A DNA stretch of 64,000 nt from NCBI GenBank assembly GCA_021813905.1, contig JAKAJH010000007.1:1-64000 (forward strand), written 5' to 3'. The number at the start of each line of letters is the position of its first letter. Within the stretch, counting starts at the first letter, position 1. This document shows, piece by piece, positions 26,962-36,893 of this stretch. The position numbers and the translations under genes are program-made. The notes below the pieces were generated by a model. That model saw only the letters and a program-made list of their open reading frames with translations, had not been told where the DNA came from and ran no database searches. The stretch is from Bacteroidota bacterium. GTDB lineage: Bacteria; Bacteroidota; Ignavibacteria; UBA10030.

Positions 26962-29223
26962 ATGTCTATGAAAACTCTCTCCATTCGCACGATCCTGGCG
27001 GCCGTTCTCGTGGTTGTCGCCGGCACGGCCCTGAGCGCCTCTCCCGTCTCCAAGGAACGCATGAAGCAGATCGACAAGAAGATCGACGTGCTTCTGCGCA
27101 AGATGACGATCGAAGAAAAAGTCGGGCAGATGACCCAGGTGACTATCGATCTGGTCTCCGTGGGTCCGGACGGCCGGCACGAGCCGCATGCCATCGATCC
27201 GGCGAAGCTCGAGGAGGCGGTGCTCAAATATCACGTTGGTTCCATTCTGAATGTCGGACCGGCCGGGTATCCGGTGGAGCACTGGCGCGAGGTCGTCACG
27301 CAGATCCAGGATTGTGCGAAGAAGTCACGCCTCGGCATACCGGTTCTCTACGGGATCGATGCCATCCATGGGGCCACCTATACGGGCGGTTCGACCTTGT
27401 TCCCGCAGCCGATCGGTATCGCCGCGACCTGGAACACGGAACTCGCCAAAGGCGTGGGGGATGTGACTGCCCTCGAGATCCGGGCCTCGGGCATCCCGTG
27501 GAATTTCTCGCCGAATCTCGACCTCGGCCGTCAGCCGCTCTGGCCGCGCATGTGGGAAAGCTACGGCGAAGACGTCAACCTGGCGATCGCGATCTCCGAG
27601 GCGTATATCGACGGCATGATGGGCGAGGATATGAGCGCTCCCGCGAAAGTCGCGCCCTGCGTGAAGCATTATGCCGGTTACGGGTATCCGTTCAACGGCA
27701 AGGACCGCACACCGGCGTGGATCGACGAGCGGATGATGCGGCAGTACTTCCTGCCGCCGTTTGAAGCGGCGGTGCGGGCCGGCGTTCCCACGGTGATGGC
27801 GAATTCTTCGGAGGTCAACGGAATCCCGGGCCATGCCAATTATCATCTTCTCACCGAAGTGCTGAAGAACGAATGGGGTTTCCAGGGCTTCGTCGACTCG
27901 GACTGGCGGGACATCGAAAACCTCCACACGCGGGACCATGTGGCGGCCACGCCGAAGGAAGCCGTGCGAATGGCCGTGATGGCCGGCGTCGATATGAGCA
28001 TGGTGCCCCTGGATTACAGTTTCTATGATCTGCTGCTGCAGCTCGTCAAAGAGAACGCCGTTCCGGTCTCGCGCATCGATGACGCGGTCCGCCGCATCCT
28101 GCGCGTGAAGTATCTGGTCGGCATCTTCGATGCGCCGTATCCCGACGCCTCGCTTGCTTCGAAATTCGCGACGCCGGAAAATACGGAGTTCAACCGCACC
28201 GTTGCCCGGGAATCAATCACGCTCCTGAAGAACAACGCATCGCTCCTGCCGCTGAAGAAGAACGCCCGCGTCCTCGTCACAGGGCCGACCGCCAACCTGC
28301 TCTCCTCCCTCAACGGCGGGTGGACGATCACCTGGCAGGGGAACGAGGAAGATCGCTATCCGAAGAACAAGCCGACCATCCTGAAGGCGATTCAGGAGGC
28401 GATCGGCGACGGACTGGTGGTGTACCGGCCGGGGACGACGTTCGACGCGGCGCTGGACGTCAAGTCCGCGGTGGCGGCCGCGGAGACCGCGGATGTGGTC
28501 ATCGCCTGCCTCGGCGAGAAGGCATACTGTGAAACGCCGGGAAACATCAACGACCTCACCCTCGACGACGCACAGCTGACGCTGGTCGAGGAACTGGCGA
28601 AAGCGCACAAGCCGATCGTGCTGGTACTGGCGGAAGGGCGCCCGCGTCTGATCCACCGCGTCGTCGGGAAAGCCGACGCGATCCTCCTGGCGTATCTGCC
28701 CGGAATGGAAGGTGGGCATGCGATCGCCGATATCCTGTTCGGCGACGCCGTGCCGTCCGGAAAGCTGCCGTTCAGCTATCCGAAATATCCCAACGCGATC
28801 ACGATGTACGATCACAAACCGATCGAAGCGGCCGATGTCAACGCGTACGATCCGGAATTTCCGTTCGGCGACGGATTGAGCTATACGACGTTCGCGTATT
28901 CGGATCTGTCGCTGAGCTCGAAGACACTGCCGCGCGATGGGTCGATTACAGCCACGGTCCATGTGAAGAATACCGGTTCCCGGCCGGGCAAGGAGGTCGT
29001 GCAGTTGTACGGCCGTCAGCTCTATCGCACGATCAGCCCGCCGACGCGGGAGCTCAAGGCATTCCAAAAAGTCGCGATCCAGCCCGGCGAGACGGTCACG
29101 GTGAGCTTCACGCTCACGCCGAAGGATTTCGATTTCGTCGGACTGAAGGACACGCGGGTGATCGAGCCGGGCGCATGCGAGCTTTTCGTCGGTCCGCTGT
29201 CGGAAGGTTTTGAACTGAAGTAA
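26962..29223 (+). CDS. GH3 beta-glucosidase, periplasmic
   Basis: A 753-aa glycoside hydrolase family 3 enzyme releasing terminal beta-linked glucose from oligosaccharides. Signal peptide MKTLSIRTILAAVLVVVAGTALSA; TIM-barrel domain with KVAPCVKHYAGYG and nucleophile D314 in GFVDSDWRD; alpha/beta sandwich with NNASLLPLKK and LPGMEGGHAIADILFGD; fibronectin-III-like end (VKNTGSRPGKEVVQLY). There is no T9SS tail, so it should stay in the periplasm. It follows GH26 by 11 bp and belongs to the same operon. One of three GH3 enzymes in the cluster; not a close copy of the other two. Confidence 0.93.
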   Translation: MSMKTLSIRTILAAVLVVVAGTALSASPVSKERMKQIDKKIDVLLRKMTIEEKVGQMTQVTIDLVSVGPDGRHEPHAIDPAKLEEAVLKYHVGSILNVGPAGYPVEHWREVVTQIQDCAKKSRLGIPVLYGIDAIHGATYTGGSTLFPQPIGIAATWNTELAKGVGDVTALEIRASGIPWNFSPNLDLGRQPLWPRMWESYGEDVNLAIAISEAYIDGMMGEDMSAPAKVAPCVKHYAGYGYPFNGKDRTPAWIDERMMRQYFLPPFEAAVRAGVPTVMANSSEVNGIPGHANYHLLTEVLKNEWGFQGFVDSDWRDIENLHTRDHVAATPKEAVRMAVMAGVDMSMVPLDYSFYDLLLQLVKENAVPVSRIDDAVRRILRVKYLVGIFDAPYPDASLASKFATPENTEFNRTVARESITLLKNNASLLPLKKNARVLVTGPTANLLSSLNGGWTITWQGNEEDRYPKNKPTILKAIQEAIGDGLVVYRPGTTFDAALDVKSAVAAAETADVVIACLGEKAYCETPGNINDLTLDDAQLTLVEELAKAHKPIVLVLAEGRPRLIHRVVGKADAILLAYLPGMEGGHAIADILFGDAVPSGKLPFSYPKYPNAITMYDHKPIEAADVNAYDPEFPFGDGLSYTTFAYSDLSLSSKTLPRDGSITATVHVKNTGSRPGKEVVQLYGRQLYRTISPPTRELKAFQKVAIQPGETVTVSFTLTPKDFDFVGLKDTRVIEPGACELFVGPLSEGFELK

Positions 29224-29254
29224 TGCAACCGCTGCATCGCCGTCCGGGTTCCGA

Positions 29255-29266
29255 CGCACGCGTGCG
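29255..29266. repeat. Perfect 12-bp palindrome before GH9 gene
   Basis: CGCACGCGTGCG is self-complementary and lies 57-46 bp before the GH9 start, in the 88-bp gap after the GH3 gene. It may be an operator or simply a GC-rich chance palindrome. Confidence 0.25.
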
Positions 29267-29311
29267 CACCAACGGGCTCGGATGGCGGGCGGGAAGGAGA
29301 TACGGCGTTCC

Positions 29312-31363
29312 ATGCATCCGGAGACCGCTCAATCGGTGCGGCATCGGGGCCGGCAGGCGGTCGCGGGAATCCGCATTTGCATCCCGCTGTTGACCCTCAT
29401 TGCTGTCGCCTCTCTTGCGGCTCAAACCGTTCTCGTCGATCAGATCGGCTACCGTCCGAACGGGTCGAAGATCGTCCGTTCGACCACGGCGGCGGACAGC
29501 TTCGAGGTGATCGACAATTCCAGCGGATCACCATGCTTTGCGGGTGCGCTGATTCCCGGCGTCGCCAACGATCCGGCGACCGGACTCACGCTGTGGAGCG
29601 GCGATTTCAGCGGCGTGACGGCTCCCGGAACGTACACCATCCGACTCAGGACCGGGGCGCTCTCCCCGGCATTTCGCATTGCGGACACCGTCTTCCGGCC
29701 GCTTGCGCGCGCGGCGCTCAAGGCGTTCTACCTGCAGCGGTGCGGCATGACACTCTCGATGGCGAATGCCGGTTTCTTCATGCACCAGGCCTGCCATCTC
29801 TCCGATGCTGCGTTCCATCCAACCGCGGAATCGTCCGGCGTTGTGATCGCGACCGGCGGCTGGCACGATGCGGGCGACTTCGGCAAGTACGTGGTCAACG
29901 CCGGCGTGACGGTCGGGACGCTGCTGCTGGCGTACGAGATGTTCCCGCAGTTCTTTGCCGGAGACGATGTCGGCATCCCGGAGAGCGGGAACGGCGTACC
30001 GGATCTCCTCGACGAAACCCGGTACGAGCTTGCGTGGATTCTCCGTATGCAGTCGTCCGGCGGTGGATTCTTCACGAAGCTGACCCATCTGCAGTTCGAA
30101 GGATTCGTCATGCCGGACGCGGATACCGGCACGCGATACATCTACCAGATCTCATCCACCGCGACGGGGGATGCGGTGGCAATGCTCGCGCGTGCAGCGC
30201 GGATCTACCGGGCGTTCGACACGACGTTTGCCGCGACCTGCCTCTCGGCGGCCCGCAAAGGGTGGACGTATCTTCAGGCGCACCCGTCGATCGTTCCGGA
30301 CGGCGGCTTCCGCAATCCGACGGATACCGGAACGGGCGAGTATGGCGACGGGGATGACCGGGATGAGCGGCTCTGGGCGGCGTCGGAGCTTTACGCGACG
30401 ACCGGGGAGAACGCATACCGGGATTACTACTATCTGCATTTCTCCGACCGCGGCCTTTTTGAAGCGGCACCGTCCTGGCCGAATGTCACCGCGCTGGCGC
30501 ATGCGACGTATCTGACCGCGCCGATCGGCGGTCAGGATCCGGCGATCGCCCAGTCGCTGCGGAACTCCCTGCAGGCGTTCTGCCAGGAGCAGGTGGCACG
30601 GCATGCCGCCAGCGGACTCGGCGTCACGCTGGTGCCGGGAGAGTTCGTCTGGGGGAGCAATTCCTGCGCCCTGAACAATGCGGTGATCCTCATTCTCGGC
30701 GGGGAAGTGTTCGGAACGAGCGCCTACCGGCGGGTGGCGGCCGACCAGCTGCATTACGTCCTCGGCGTGAATCTGTTCGGCGGATCCTACGTCACGGGGA
30801 CGGGCACGCGGAACCCGCGCTATCCGCATCATCGGCCGTCGGCATGCGATCGCGTCGCTGATCCGGTGCCGGGTCTCCTTGTGGGTGGTCCGAACCAGTA
30901 TCTGAACGATCCGGTACTCGCGGCGAAATTCACGCCGCAGACACCCCCTGCCGCCTGCTACGCTGACGACCAGGGAAGCTACGCGTCGAATGAAGTGGCC
31001 ATCAACTGGAATGCGCCGCTCGTCTTCGTTGCCGGGTATCTGGCCGCAACATCGCAGTCGCTTTCGGTCGGAGACGATGGCGGCCGTCTTCCGGAGGCAC
31101 CGGCGCTGGATCAGAATTACCCCAATCCGTTCAATCCGGCGACGCATATCCGTTTTCGGATGCGAGAGTCCGGTCCCGTGCGCGTGGAAGTGATGGACCT
31201 GCTCGGACGCACTGTCGCGACGCTGGTGGATGGATACCGGAGACCGGGTGAGTATGATGTGGTGTTCGACGCGCGCACAGTCGGTGCAAGCAGCGGCGTC
31301 TATTTCTACCGGCTGACCACCGGAGAGATGAGTGAATCGCGCCGGCTGGTTCTCGTGCGATAG
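29312..31363 (+). CDS. GH9 endoglucanase with T9SS tail
   Basis: A 683-aa secreted cellulase-family enzyme that cuts beta-1,4-glucan chains. After the signal peptide (IPLLTLIAVASLAAQ) comes the CelD-type immunoglobulin-like domain at ~40-125 (VLVDQIGYRPNGSKI), then the (alpha/alpha)6 barrel with catalytic base residues D186 and D189 (GGWHDAGDFGKY), the substrate histidine region NPRYPHHRPS and proton donor E561 (SNEVAINWNAP). The tail from ~600 is a T9SS sorting domain (QNYPNPFNPATHIRF, RRLVLVR). I use the ATG at 29312 after GGAAGGAGA; an ATG at 29282 is possible. It is the cluster's clearest cellulose or mixed-linkage glucan depolymerase. Confidence 0.92.
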   Translation: MHPETAQSVRHRGRQAVAGIRICIPLLTLIAVASLAAQTVLVDQIGYRPNGSKIVRSTTAADSFEVIDNSSGSPCFAGALIPGVANDPATGLTLWSGDFSGVTAPGTYTIRLRTGALSPAFRIADTVFRPLARAALKAFYLQRCGMTLSMANAGFFMHQACHLSDAAFHPTAESSGVVIATGGWHDAGDFGKYVVNAGVTVGTLLLAYEMFPQFFAGDDVGIPESGNGVPDLLDETRYELAWILRMQSSGGGFFTKLTHLQFEGFVMPDADTGTRYIYQISSTATGDAVAMLARAARIYRAFDTTFAATCLSAARKGWTYLQAHPSIVPDGGFRNPTDTGTGEYGDGDDRDERLWAASELYATTGENAYRDYYYLHFSDRGLFEAAPSWPNVTALAHATYLTAPIGGQDPAIAQSLRNSLQAFCQEQVARHAASGLGVTLVPGEFVWGSNSCALNNAVILILGGEVFGTSAYRRVAADQLHYVLGVNLFGGSYVTGTGTRNPRYPHHRPSACDRVADPVPGLLVGGPNQYLNDPVLAAKFTPQTPPAACYADDQGSYASNEVAINWNAPLVFVAGYLAATSQSLSVGDDGGRLPEAPALDQNYPNPFNPATHIRFRMRESGPVRVEVMDLLGRTVATLVDGYRRPGEYDVVFDARTVGASSGVYFYRLTTGEMSESRRLVLVR

Positions 31364-31405
31364 GAAGGAAACACGCGGTGCGAACGTCTGGAGAGAGAAA
31401 GAATA

Positions 31406-32413
31406 ATGGCACGGATTGAAGTCACGCTCGGCGTCGACCTCGGCGGGACCACCACGAGCATCGGTTTTGTCGACCGGAGAGGTCGCGTGATGGCAGAGAC
31501 GACGCTCCCGACATCGCCGCATCAGCCGGCTGCGAAGTTCTTCGAGCGGCTGTACATCGCCGCAGCGGCGCTGCTGAAGTCTACCCCGGGCATCGAACTG
31601 ATCGGGATCGGGATCGGTGCGCCGAACGCTAACTACTTCCGCGGCACCATCGAGGCGCCTCCCAATCTCAGCTGGGATCATGTGGACGTCATTCAGGAGG
31701 TGGGCCGCTTCACCGAGGTGCCGGTCTCCGTGACGAATGACGCGAACGCCGCCGCGCTCGGTGAAATGCTCTTCGGGGCGGCGCAGGGAATGCGGGATTT
31801 CATCGTCATCACCCTCGGCACAGGGTTGGGAAGCGGTATCGTGGTCAATGGATCGCTCGTGTACGGCGCGGAAGGATTCGCCGGAGAACTGGGACATACG
31901 ATCGTGGAGCCGGACGGACGGGAATGCGGCTGCGGCCGGAGAGGATGCCTCGAGACATACGCCTCTGCGAACGGGATCCGCCGCACCGTGCACCAGCTGA
32001 TCTGTGACACGCTGTTGCCCAGCGAGCTGCGCCGCTTGCCGTACGAGTCCCTCACCTCGCGCATTATCTACGAAGCGGCAAGCCGGGGCGACCGGATCGC
32101 CCTCCGGGCGTTCGAAGACGTCGGTCGCATCCTCGGGATCAAGCTTGCCGATGCGGTGGCCCACACGCAGCCGGAAGCGATTATCCTGTTCGGCGGGCTC
32201 GCAGCGGCCGGCGATCTGATCCTCATCCCGACACGCCGGTCCATGGAAGAACACCTGCTGGGCGTGTTCCGGAACAAGGTCAAGCTCCTGCCGTCCGGTC
32301 TGCCGGATGGGAACACCGCCGTTCTCGGCGCGGCCGCGCTCATCTGGAACGATATTGAGCGGCGCAATTCCGAAGGTGTGCAGGTGCACGCGAGTGCGGG
32401 CGGACGCCGGTGA
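31406..32413 (+). CDS. ROK-family sugar kinase (glucokinase-like)
   Basis: A 335-aa cytoplasmic kinase of the ROK family that phosphorylates glucose or related hexoses with ATP. It has the phosphate-binding start GVDLGGTTTSIGFVD, catalytic aspartate region VTNDANAAALGE, the second phosphate loop TLGTGLGSGIV and the zinc site GHTIVEPDGRECGCGRRGCLE. No helix-turn-helix is present, so it is a kinase rather than a ROK repressor. It would trap the glucose produced by the GH3 and GH5 enzymes after import. 42 bp follow the GH9 gene, with GGAGAG upstream of the ATG. Confidence 0.9.
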   Translation: MARIEVTLGVDLGGTTTSIGFVDRRGRVMAETTLPTSPHQPAAKFFERLYIAAAALLKSTPGIELIGIGIGAPNANYFRGTIEAPPNLSWDHVDVIQEVGRFTEVPVSVTNDANAAALGEMLFGAAQGMRDFIVITLGTGLGSGIVVNGSLVYGAEGFAGELGHTIVEPDGRECGCGRRGCLETYASANGIRRTVHQLICDTLLPSELRRLPYESLTSRIIYEAASRGDRIALRAFEDVGRILGIKLADAVAHTQPEAIILFGGLAAAGDLILIPTRRSMEEHLLGVFRNKVKLLPSGLPDGNTAVLGAAALIWNDIERRNSEGVQVHASAGGRR

Positions 32414-32480
32414 CGAGAGCGGTCTCTGAGATGTTTTCACCGTATCTTGTTCGGTGAGCCGTGAAGGGACGGACGAAACT

Positions 32481-34379
32481 GTGAACAGACAAGTGCGAAC
32501 GGCTGTGAGACGAACTGCCCATGCCCGGAGAACAGCGCGGAATTGCTCTCGCGCGATCATCGGATTCCTGCTGACCTCTGCAACGTTGCTGTACGGGCAG
32601 ATGCCGCGCTCATTGCCGCAGGATACGGTCGCCACCGTGGGCACGGCGGTGATCACGGCCGCCGATCTCCTGCGACGCATGGAACTGATGCCGTATCCGG
32701 ATCTTGCGCACGGGGGCGATCCGGAAGAGGTGAAACGCCGTTCGCTGTATGCCATGCTCGCCGAGCGAGTGCTTGCCAATGAGGCGAAGCGCGAGCGGCT
32801 GCCGGAAGATGCCACCACGCAGCGCATGCGGCACGAACTGGAGAACCTCTTCGTCCGCGACGAGCTGTTCAAGAGGGAAATCGAGCAAAAGGCGATTCCC
32901 GCCGAAAGCGATGTGTATCAGGCGGTCCGCCGGTTCGAACAGGAACTGACGGTGGAGTGCTTCCTCACCCGGACGGGAGACGATGCGACGGCCCTGGTAC
33001 GTGCATTGCGCAAGCGGACGCCGCCTGCACGACGCGATTCGATCATCGGATCGCTGGCGACCGAGCGCGATACGATCCTCATTCATTTCGATGGTCCCGA
33101 CTCCGCCTTTGAACGCGCCGCATACGGGATCGGTGCGTCGGGTGTCTCCGCGCCGGTACACTCCGAACAACTCGGCTGGGCCGTGCTGGTGCTGTTGGAC
33201 GTGCGCCCCTCTTCGATGGCTCAAAAGATGAATGTGGTCGAACGCCGGGACCATGTGGTGCAGATTCTCAAGCGGCGGATCGAGATGCAGATGCAGGATG
33301 CCTACGCGCGACAAGTGCTTGCCACGCGGACGGCGCGGGGGGACACCGCGGTGTTCAACCTCTTCGCGGATTCATTGATTGCCCTGTGGCGGACGGATCC
33401 GGAGCATTTCCATCGGGACGGCGGCTATGTCGTCACCGCGGACATGGCCGATCTTCTGCTTGAGGAGCTTGCCGATCAGCTGGATCGCCCGCTTGTGCGT
33501 ATCGACGATGGCGACGTGACTCTCGGACAGTTTCTGGAAATGATGCGCTACGAAAACTTCGTCTGTTCAGCGTACGAAGGATGGCAGGCGAAGCTGGAGT
33601 TGAATGAAGAGGTGCGCCATGTGGTGGGGCGCGAGCTCCTGGCACGGGAAGGGCGACGCCAGAATCTGCAGTTCTCGACGGCGGTGCAGAACGAGTTGAG
33701 CGAATGGACCGACTACTGGGCGGCACGGCAACTTCTCTATCGCGTCCGTGACTCCGTGCGCGTGACGGACGATGAAATCGTCTCCCACCTTGTCCGGAAT
33801 TCGGCCTCGTTCGGCGGATCGTATGAGGTCAACGTGCGCGAGATCCTGTGCAAGGATCTTGCGACAGCCTCCGTGGTACTGTCCGCGCTGAACAGTGGAA
33901 AGACACCGGCGGAACTGGCTCCGCAGTATTCTCTTCGAGCGGAATGGGCGTCCCGCGGCGGAGAGTCGGGCTACTTCCCGGTGCGTGAGCACCCGGAACT
34001 GGGCTTCCGTGCGCTCATGGCTCCGCCGGGTGTGCTTCAGGGACCGTTCAAGCTGGACGGCGGATACTCGATCTTCACCGTGCTCGGCACGCGCCGGACG
34101 AAGAGCGCACTCACCGATTTTGCCACGCTCCGCCGGAACGTGGAACAGCGGCTTCTGGAGGAACGAAAGCGCGATGCGCTGAATCGGTTCATTGCCGCAT
34201 GCGCCCGGGAGCAGCAGGTCTCGGTCGATGACGCGGCGCTCCGGAAGATTCATCCGACGATGATCCCGATGTTCACCCGCCGTTACATGGGCTTCGGCGG
34301 GATCATGTCCGGCGCACCCATCCTCATGCACCAATGGGATTGGTACCAGGACTTCCAGAAAGCCAATCCTCTTCCCTAA
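32481..34379 (+). CDS. PpiC-type peptidyl-prolyl isomerase / SurA-like chaperone
   Basis: A ~632-aa exported folding factor. Signal-anchor-like segment near the N-terminus (SRAIIGFLLTSATLLYGQ), a helical SurA/PrsA-like N-terminal domain (VGTAVITAADLLRRMELMP), long helical middle, and a parvulin rotamase domain at ~446-545 (YEVNVREILCKD, ASRGGESGYFPVREHPELGF, GPFKLDGGYSIFTVLG). Periplasmic chaperones of this kind deliver outer-membrane barrels and exported enzymes. Its place among glycosidase genes suggests it folds the cluster's own proteins. The GTG at 32481 follows AAGGGA and is preferred; GTG at 32454 is an alternative. Confidence 0.82.
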   Translation: MNRQVRTAVRRTAHARRTARNCSRAIIGFLLTSATLLYGQMPRSLPQDTVATVGTAVITAADLLRRMELMPYPDLAHGGDPEEVKRRSLYAMLAERVLANEAKRERLPEDATTQRMRHELENLFVRDELFKREIEQKAIPAESDVYQAVRRFEQELTVECFLTRTGDDATALVRALRKRTPPARRDSIIGSLATERDTILIHFDGPDSAFERAAYGIGASGVSAPVHSEQLGWAVLVLLDVRPSSMAQKMNVVERRDHVVQILKRRIEMQMQDAYARQVLATRTARGDTAVFNLFADSLIALWRTDPEHFHRDGGYVVTADMADLLLEELADQLDRPLVRIDDGDVTLGQFLEMMRYENFVCSAYEGWQAKLELNEEVRHVVGRELLAREGRRQNLQFSTAVQNELSEWTDYWAARQLLYRVRDSVRVTDDEIVSHLVRNSASFGGSYEVNVREILCKDLATASVVLSALNSGKTPAELAPQYSLRAEWASRGGESGYFPVREHPELGFRALMAPPGVLQGPFKLDGGYSIFTVLGTRRTKSALTDFATLRRNVEQRLLEERKRDALNRFIAACAREQQVSVDDAALRKIHPTMIPMFTRRYMGFGGIMSGAPILMHQWDWYQDFQKANPLP

Positions 34380-34391
34380 CGGACCTTCTTT

Positions 34392-36893
34392 ATGAACCGC
34401 TCGATCGTTGCTGCGACGTGTGCGCTGTCCCTCCTCCTTCCCGTTCTGATGCCGGCGCAGGAAGCGGTGTACAAGGATTCGTCGGCACCCCTCGATGCGC
34501 GGGTAACGGACCTTCTGCCCCGTCTCACGCTGGAAGAGAAGATCGACCTGCTTGGCGGCACAGGCTTCGCGACGAAGCCGATCCCGCGGCTGGGCATTCC
34601 GGAGCTGCGGATGACGGACGGGCCGCTCGGTGTCCGGTGGGGCCGGTCCACGGCCTTCCCGGCAGGCATCTGCATGGCCTCGACGTGGGATACGACGCTG
34701 GTGAATTCGATCGGCGCGGCGATCGGCCGCGAGGTCAAGGGGCATGATCGCCACGTCATCCTCGGTCCGTGCGTGAACATCGCGCGGATTCCGCAGGGAG
34801 GAAGGAATTTCGAAAGCTACGGAGAGGATCCGTACCTGGCCGCCCGGATGGCCGTCTCATACATTCGCGGCGTTCAGAGCGAAGGCGTCGCCGCCACGGT
34901 GAAGCATTTCGCCTGCAACAATCAGGAATATGAGCGCATGTTCGTGGATGTCCATGTTGGCGAACGCGCGCTTCAGGAGATCTATCTCCCCGCGTTCAAG
35001 GCCGCGGTTCAGGAGGCGAACGTTCTGTGCGTGATGAATGCCTACAATAAAGTGAACGGCCATTTCGCCAGCGAGAACGATGACCTGCTCATCCACCGGC
35101 TGAAGCACGATTGGGGATTCCCGGGGCTCGTCATGTCAGATTGGGGCGCGGTGCACAGCACGATCCCGACGGCGAACGGCGGCATGGACCTCGAGATGCC
35201 GTTCGGGAAATATCTGAAGGCGAAGACGCTTCTGCCGGCCGTTCAGTCCGGAACCGTGAGTGAAGAGACGATCGATGCGAAGGTCCGGCGGATCCTCCGC
35301 ACGGAATTCGCCCTTGGTCTCTTTGAGCATCCCTCCCTGAAGGATGAGCGTCTCATTGGTACTCCGGAGAATCGCGAGGCCGCCTATCGTGCGGCGCTGG
35401 AAGGCGCGGTTCTGCTGAAGAACGCCGACGGTGCGCTTCCGCTCACCATAAATCGTCTGCATTCCATCGCGGTGATCGGTCCGGATGCCGCTGTCTGCCG
35501 GACAGGCGGAGGCGGAAGCTCGATGGTCGATCCGATCAGCGCCCCCAGCCCGCTGGAAATTCTCAAAGAGCGTTTTGGGAAGATGCTCACGATCACCTAT
35601 GCTGCCGGAATTCATCTGGACGGCGAAGCGGTGCCGATCGGTTCCGACTATCTTCTGACTCCGGACGGCAGGCACGGACTGAAGGGAGAGTACTTCAGCA
35701 ACATGGATTTGCAGGGGGCGCCGGCGTTCGTGCGGACCGATCCGCAGGTGAATTTCGATTTCAATACGGAGAGTCCGAAGGAGGGCTTTCCACAGTTCAA
35801 TTATTCGGTGCGATGGACCGGAACGCTTCGTCCGGAAAAGTCGGGGAAGTACGTCATCGACCTCAGCGCGGACGACGGCATGCGGCTCTGGGTGGACGAC
35901 CGGCAGGTGATCGATGACTGGAGTGATCACGCGGTGGAATCCCGCGAGGCCACGCTGGACCTCGAAAGCGGGAAGTCATATCAGATCCGGATCGAATACT
36001 ATCAGCGGGGCGGCGGAGCGGCGATCCGGTTCGGCTGGACGCTGCCGGGCCCTGACCCGATGGCGGCGGCGATCGAAGCGGCAAAGAACTCTGATATGGT
36101 GTTGCTCTTCGTCGGGACATCCGGCGCGTATGAATCGGAAGGATTCGACCGCGAGGATCTTACGCTGCCGAAGAATCAGGACGCGCTCATCCGGGACATC
36201 GCCCGCATCAACAAGAACACCATCGTCGTGCTGACGTGCGGTTCTCCGGTGCTCATGGACGGATGGATCGGCGACGTGAAAGCGGTTCTGCTGACATGGT
36301 TCGGCGGACAGGAAATGGGCAGGGCCATCGCTGACCTCCTGACCGGAGTTGCGGCGCCGTCCGGGAAGCTTCCGGTCACCTTCCCGCATCGGTGGGAAGA
36401 CTGCTCGGCCTACGGATCATACCACACGCGCGACAGTGTGACCGAGTACACGGATGGAAACCTCGTCGGGTATCGGTTCGCGGATGCGAAGCACATCGAG
36501 CCACTCTTTCCGTTCGGGTATGGACTTTCGTACACGAACTTCGAGTATGACGATGTGAAAGTGGAATGTGCCGGAAGTGTGGCAGATCCAGTTGCGACGG
36601 TGTCGTTCCGCGTTCGGAACACCGGTGCCGTCCGGGGCGCCGAAGTAGCGCAAGTCTATGTGCATCAAGTGAATGCGGCGGATGGCCGTCCCGTGAAGGA
36701 GCTCAAGGCGTTCCGACGGATCGATCTCGCTCCCGGTGAGCCGACTGTGGTATCTGTCACGCTCGGTCGTGATGCGTTTGCGACATTTGATGTGGCGTCG
36801 GGCACCTGGGTGGTGCCGGCGGGAGCGTACGAGATTCAGATCGGCAGCTCGTCGCGCGACATCCGGCTGACAGCACCGGTCACACTGAAGTGA
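34392..36893 (+). CDS. GH3 beta-glucosidase with inserted PA14 domain
   Basis: An 833-aa family 3 hydrolase. Signal peptide ending LMPAQE; barrel domain with VKHFACNNQE and nucleophile D250 in LVMSDWGAVHS; a PA14 carbohydrate-binding domain inserted at ~428-555 (GLKGEYFSNMDLQG, DDGMRLWVDDRQVIDDW); the second half of the alpha/beta sandwich with GTSGAYESEGFDREDLTLP; and a fibronectin-III-like end. The PA14 insertion is typical of GH3 glucosidases that bind branched or aryl-linked glucans. No T9SS tail, so periplasmic. Its stop overlaps the start of the next GH5 gene, so the two are translationally coupled. Confidence 0.93.
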   Translation: MNRSIVAATCALSLLLPVLMPAQEAVYKDSSAPLDARVTDLLPRLTLEEKIDLLGGTGFATKPIPRLGIPELRMTDGPLGVRWGRSTAFPAGICMASTWDTTLVNSIGAAIGREVKGHDRHVILGPCVNIARIPQGGRNFESYGEDPYLAARMAVSYIRGVQSEGVAATVKHFACNNQEYERMFVDVHVGERALQEIYLPAFKAAVQEANVLCVMNAYNKVNGHFASENDDLLIHRLKHDWGFPGLVMSDWGAVHSTIPTANGGMDLEMPFGKYLKAKTLLPAVQSGTVSEETIDAKVRRILRTEFALGLFEHPSLKDERLIGTPENREAAYRAALEGAVLLKNADGALPLTINRLHSIAVIGPDAAVCRTGGGGSSMVDPISAPSPLEILKERFGKMLTITYAAGIHLDGEAVPIGSDYLLTPDGRHGLKGEYFSNMDLQGAPAFVRTDPQVNFDFNTESPKEGFPQFNYSVRWTGTLRPEKSGKYVIDLSADDGMRLWVDDRQVIDDWSDHAVESREATLDLESGKSYQIRIEYYQRGGGAAIRFGWTLPGPDPMAAAIEAAKNSDMVLLFVGTSGAYESEGFDREDLTLPKNQDALIRDIARINKNTIVVLTCGSPVLMDGWIGDVKAVLLTWFGGQEMGRAIADLLTGVAAPSGKLPVTFPHRWEDCSAYGSYHTRDSVTEYTDGNLVGYRFADAKHIEPLFPFGYGLSYTNFEYDDVKVECAGSVADPVATVSFRVRNTGAVRGAEVAQVYVHQVNAADGRPVKELKAFRRIDLAPGEPTVVSVTLGRDAFATFDVASGTWVVPAGAYEIQIGSSSRDIRLTAPVTLK

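Noticed and set aside
31406-32413. ROK protein as a transcriptional repressor
   Set aside because: No N-terminal helix-turn-helix; the phosphate and zinc motifs indicate a kinase.
30152-32872. Minus-strand frame of 906 aa
   Set aside because: It lies antisense to GH9, ROK kinase and PpiC genes; its composition is arginine-rich without domains, as expected for a GC-rich shadow frame.
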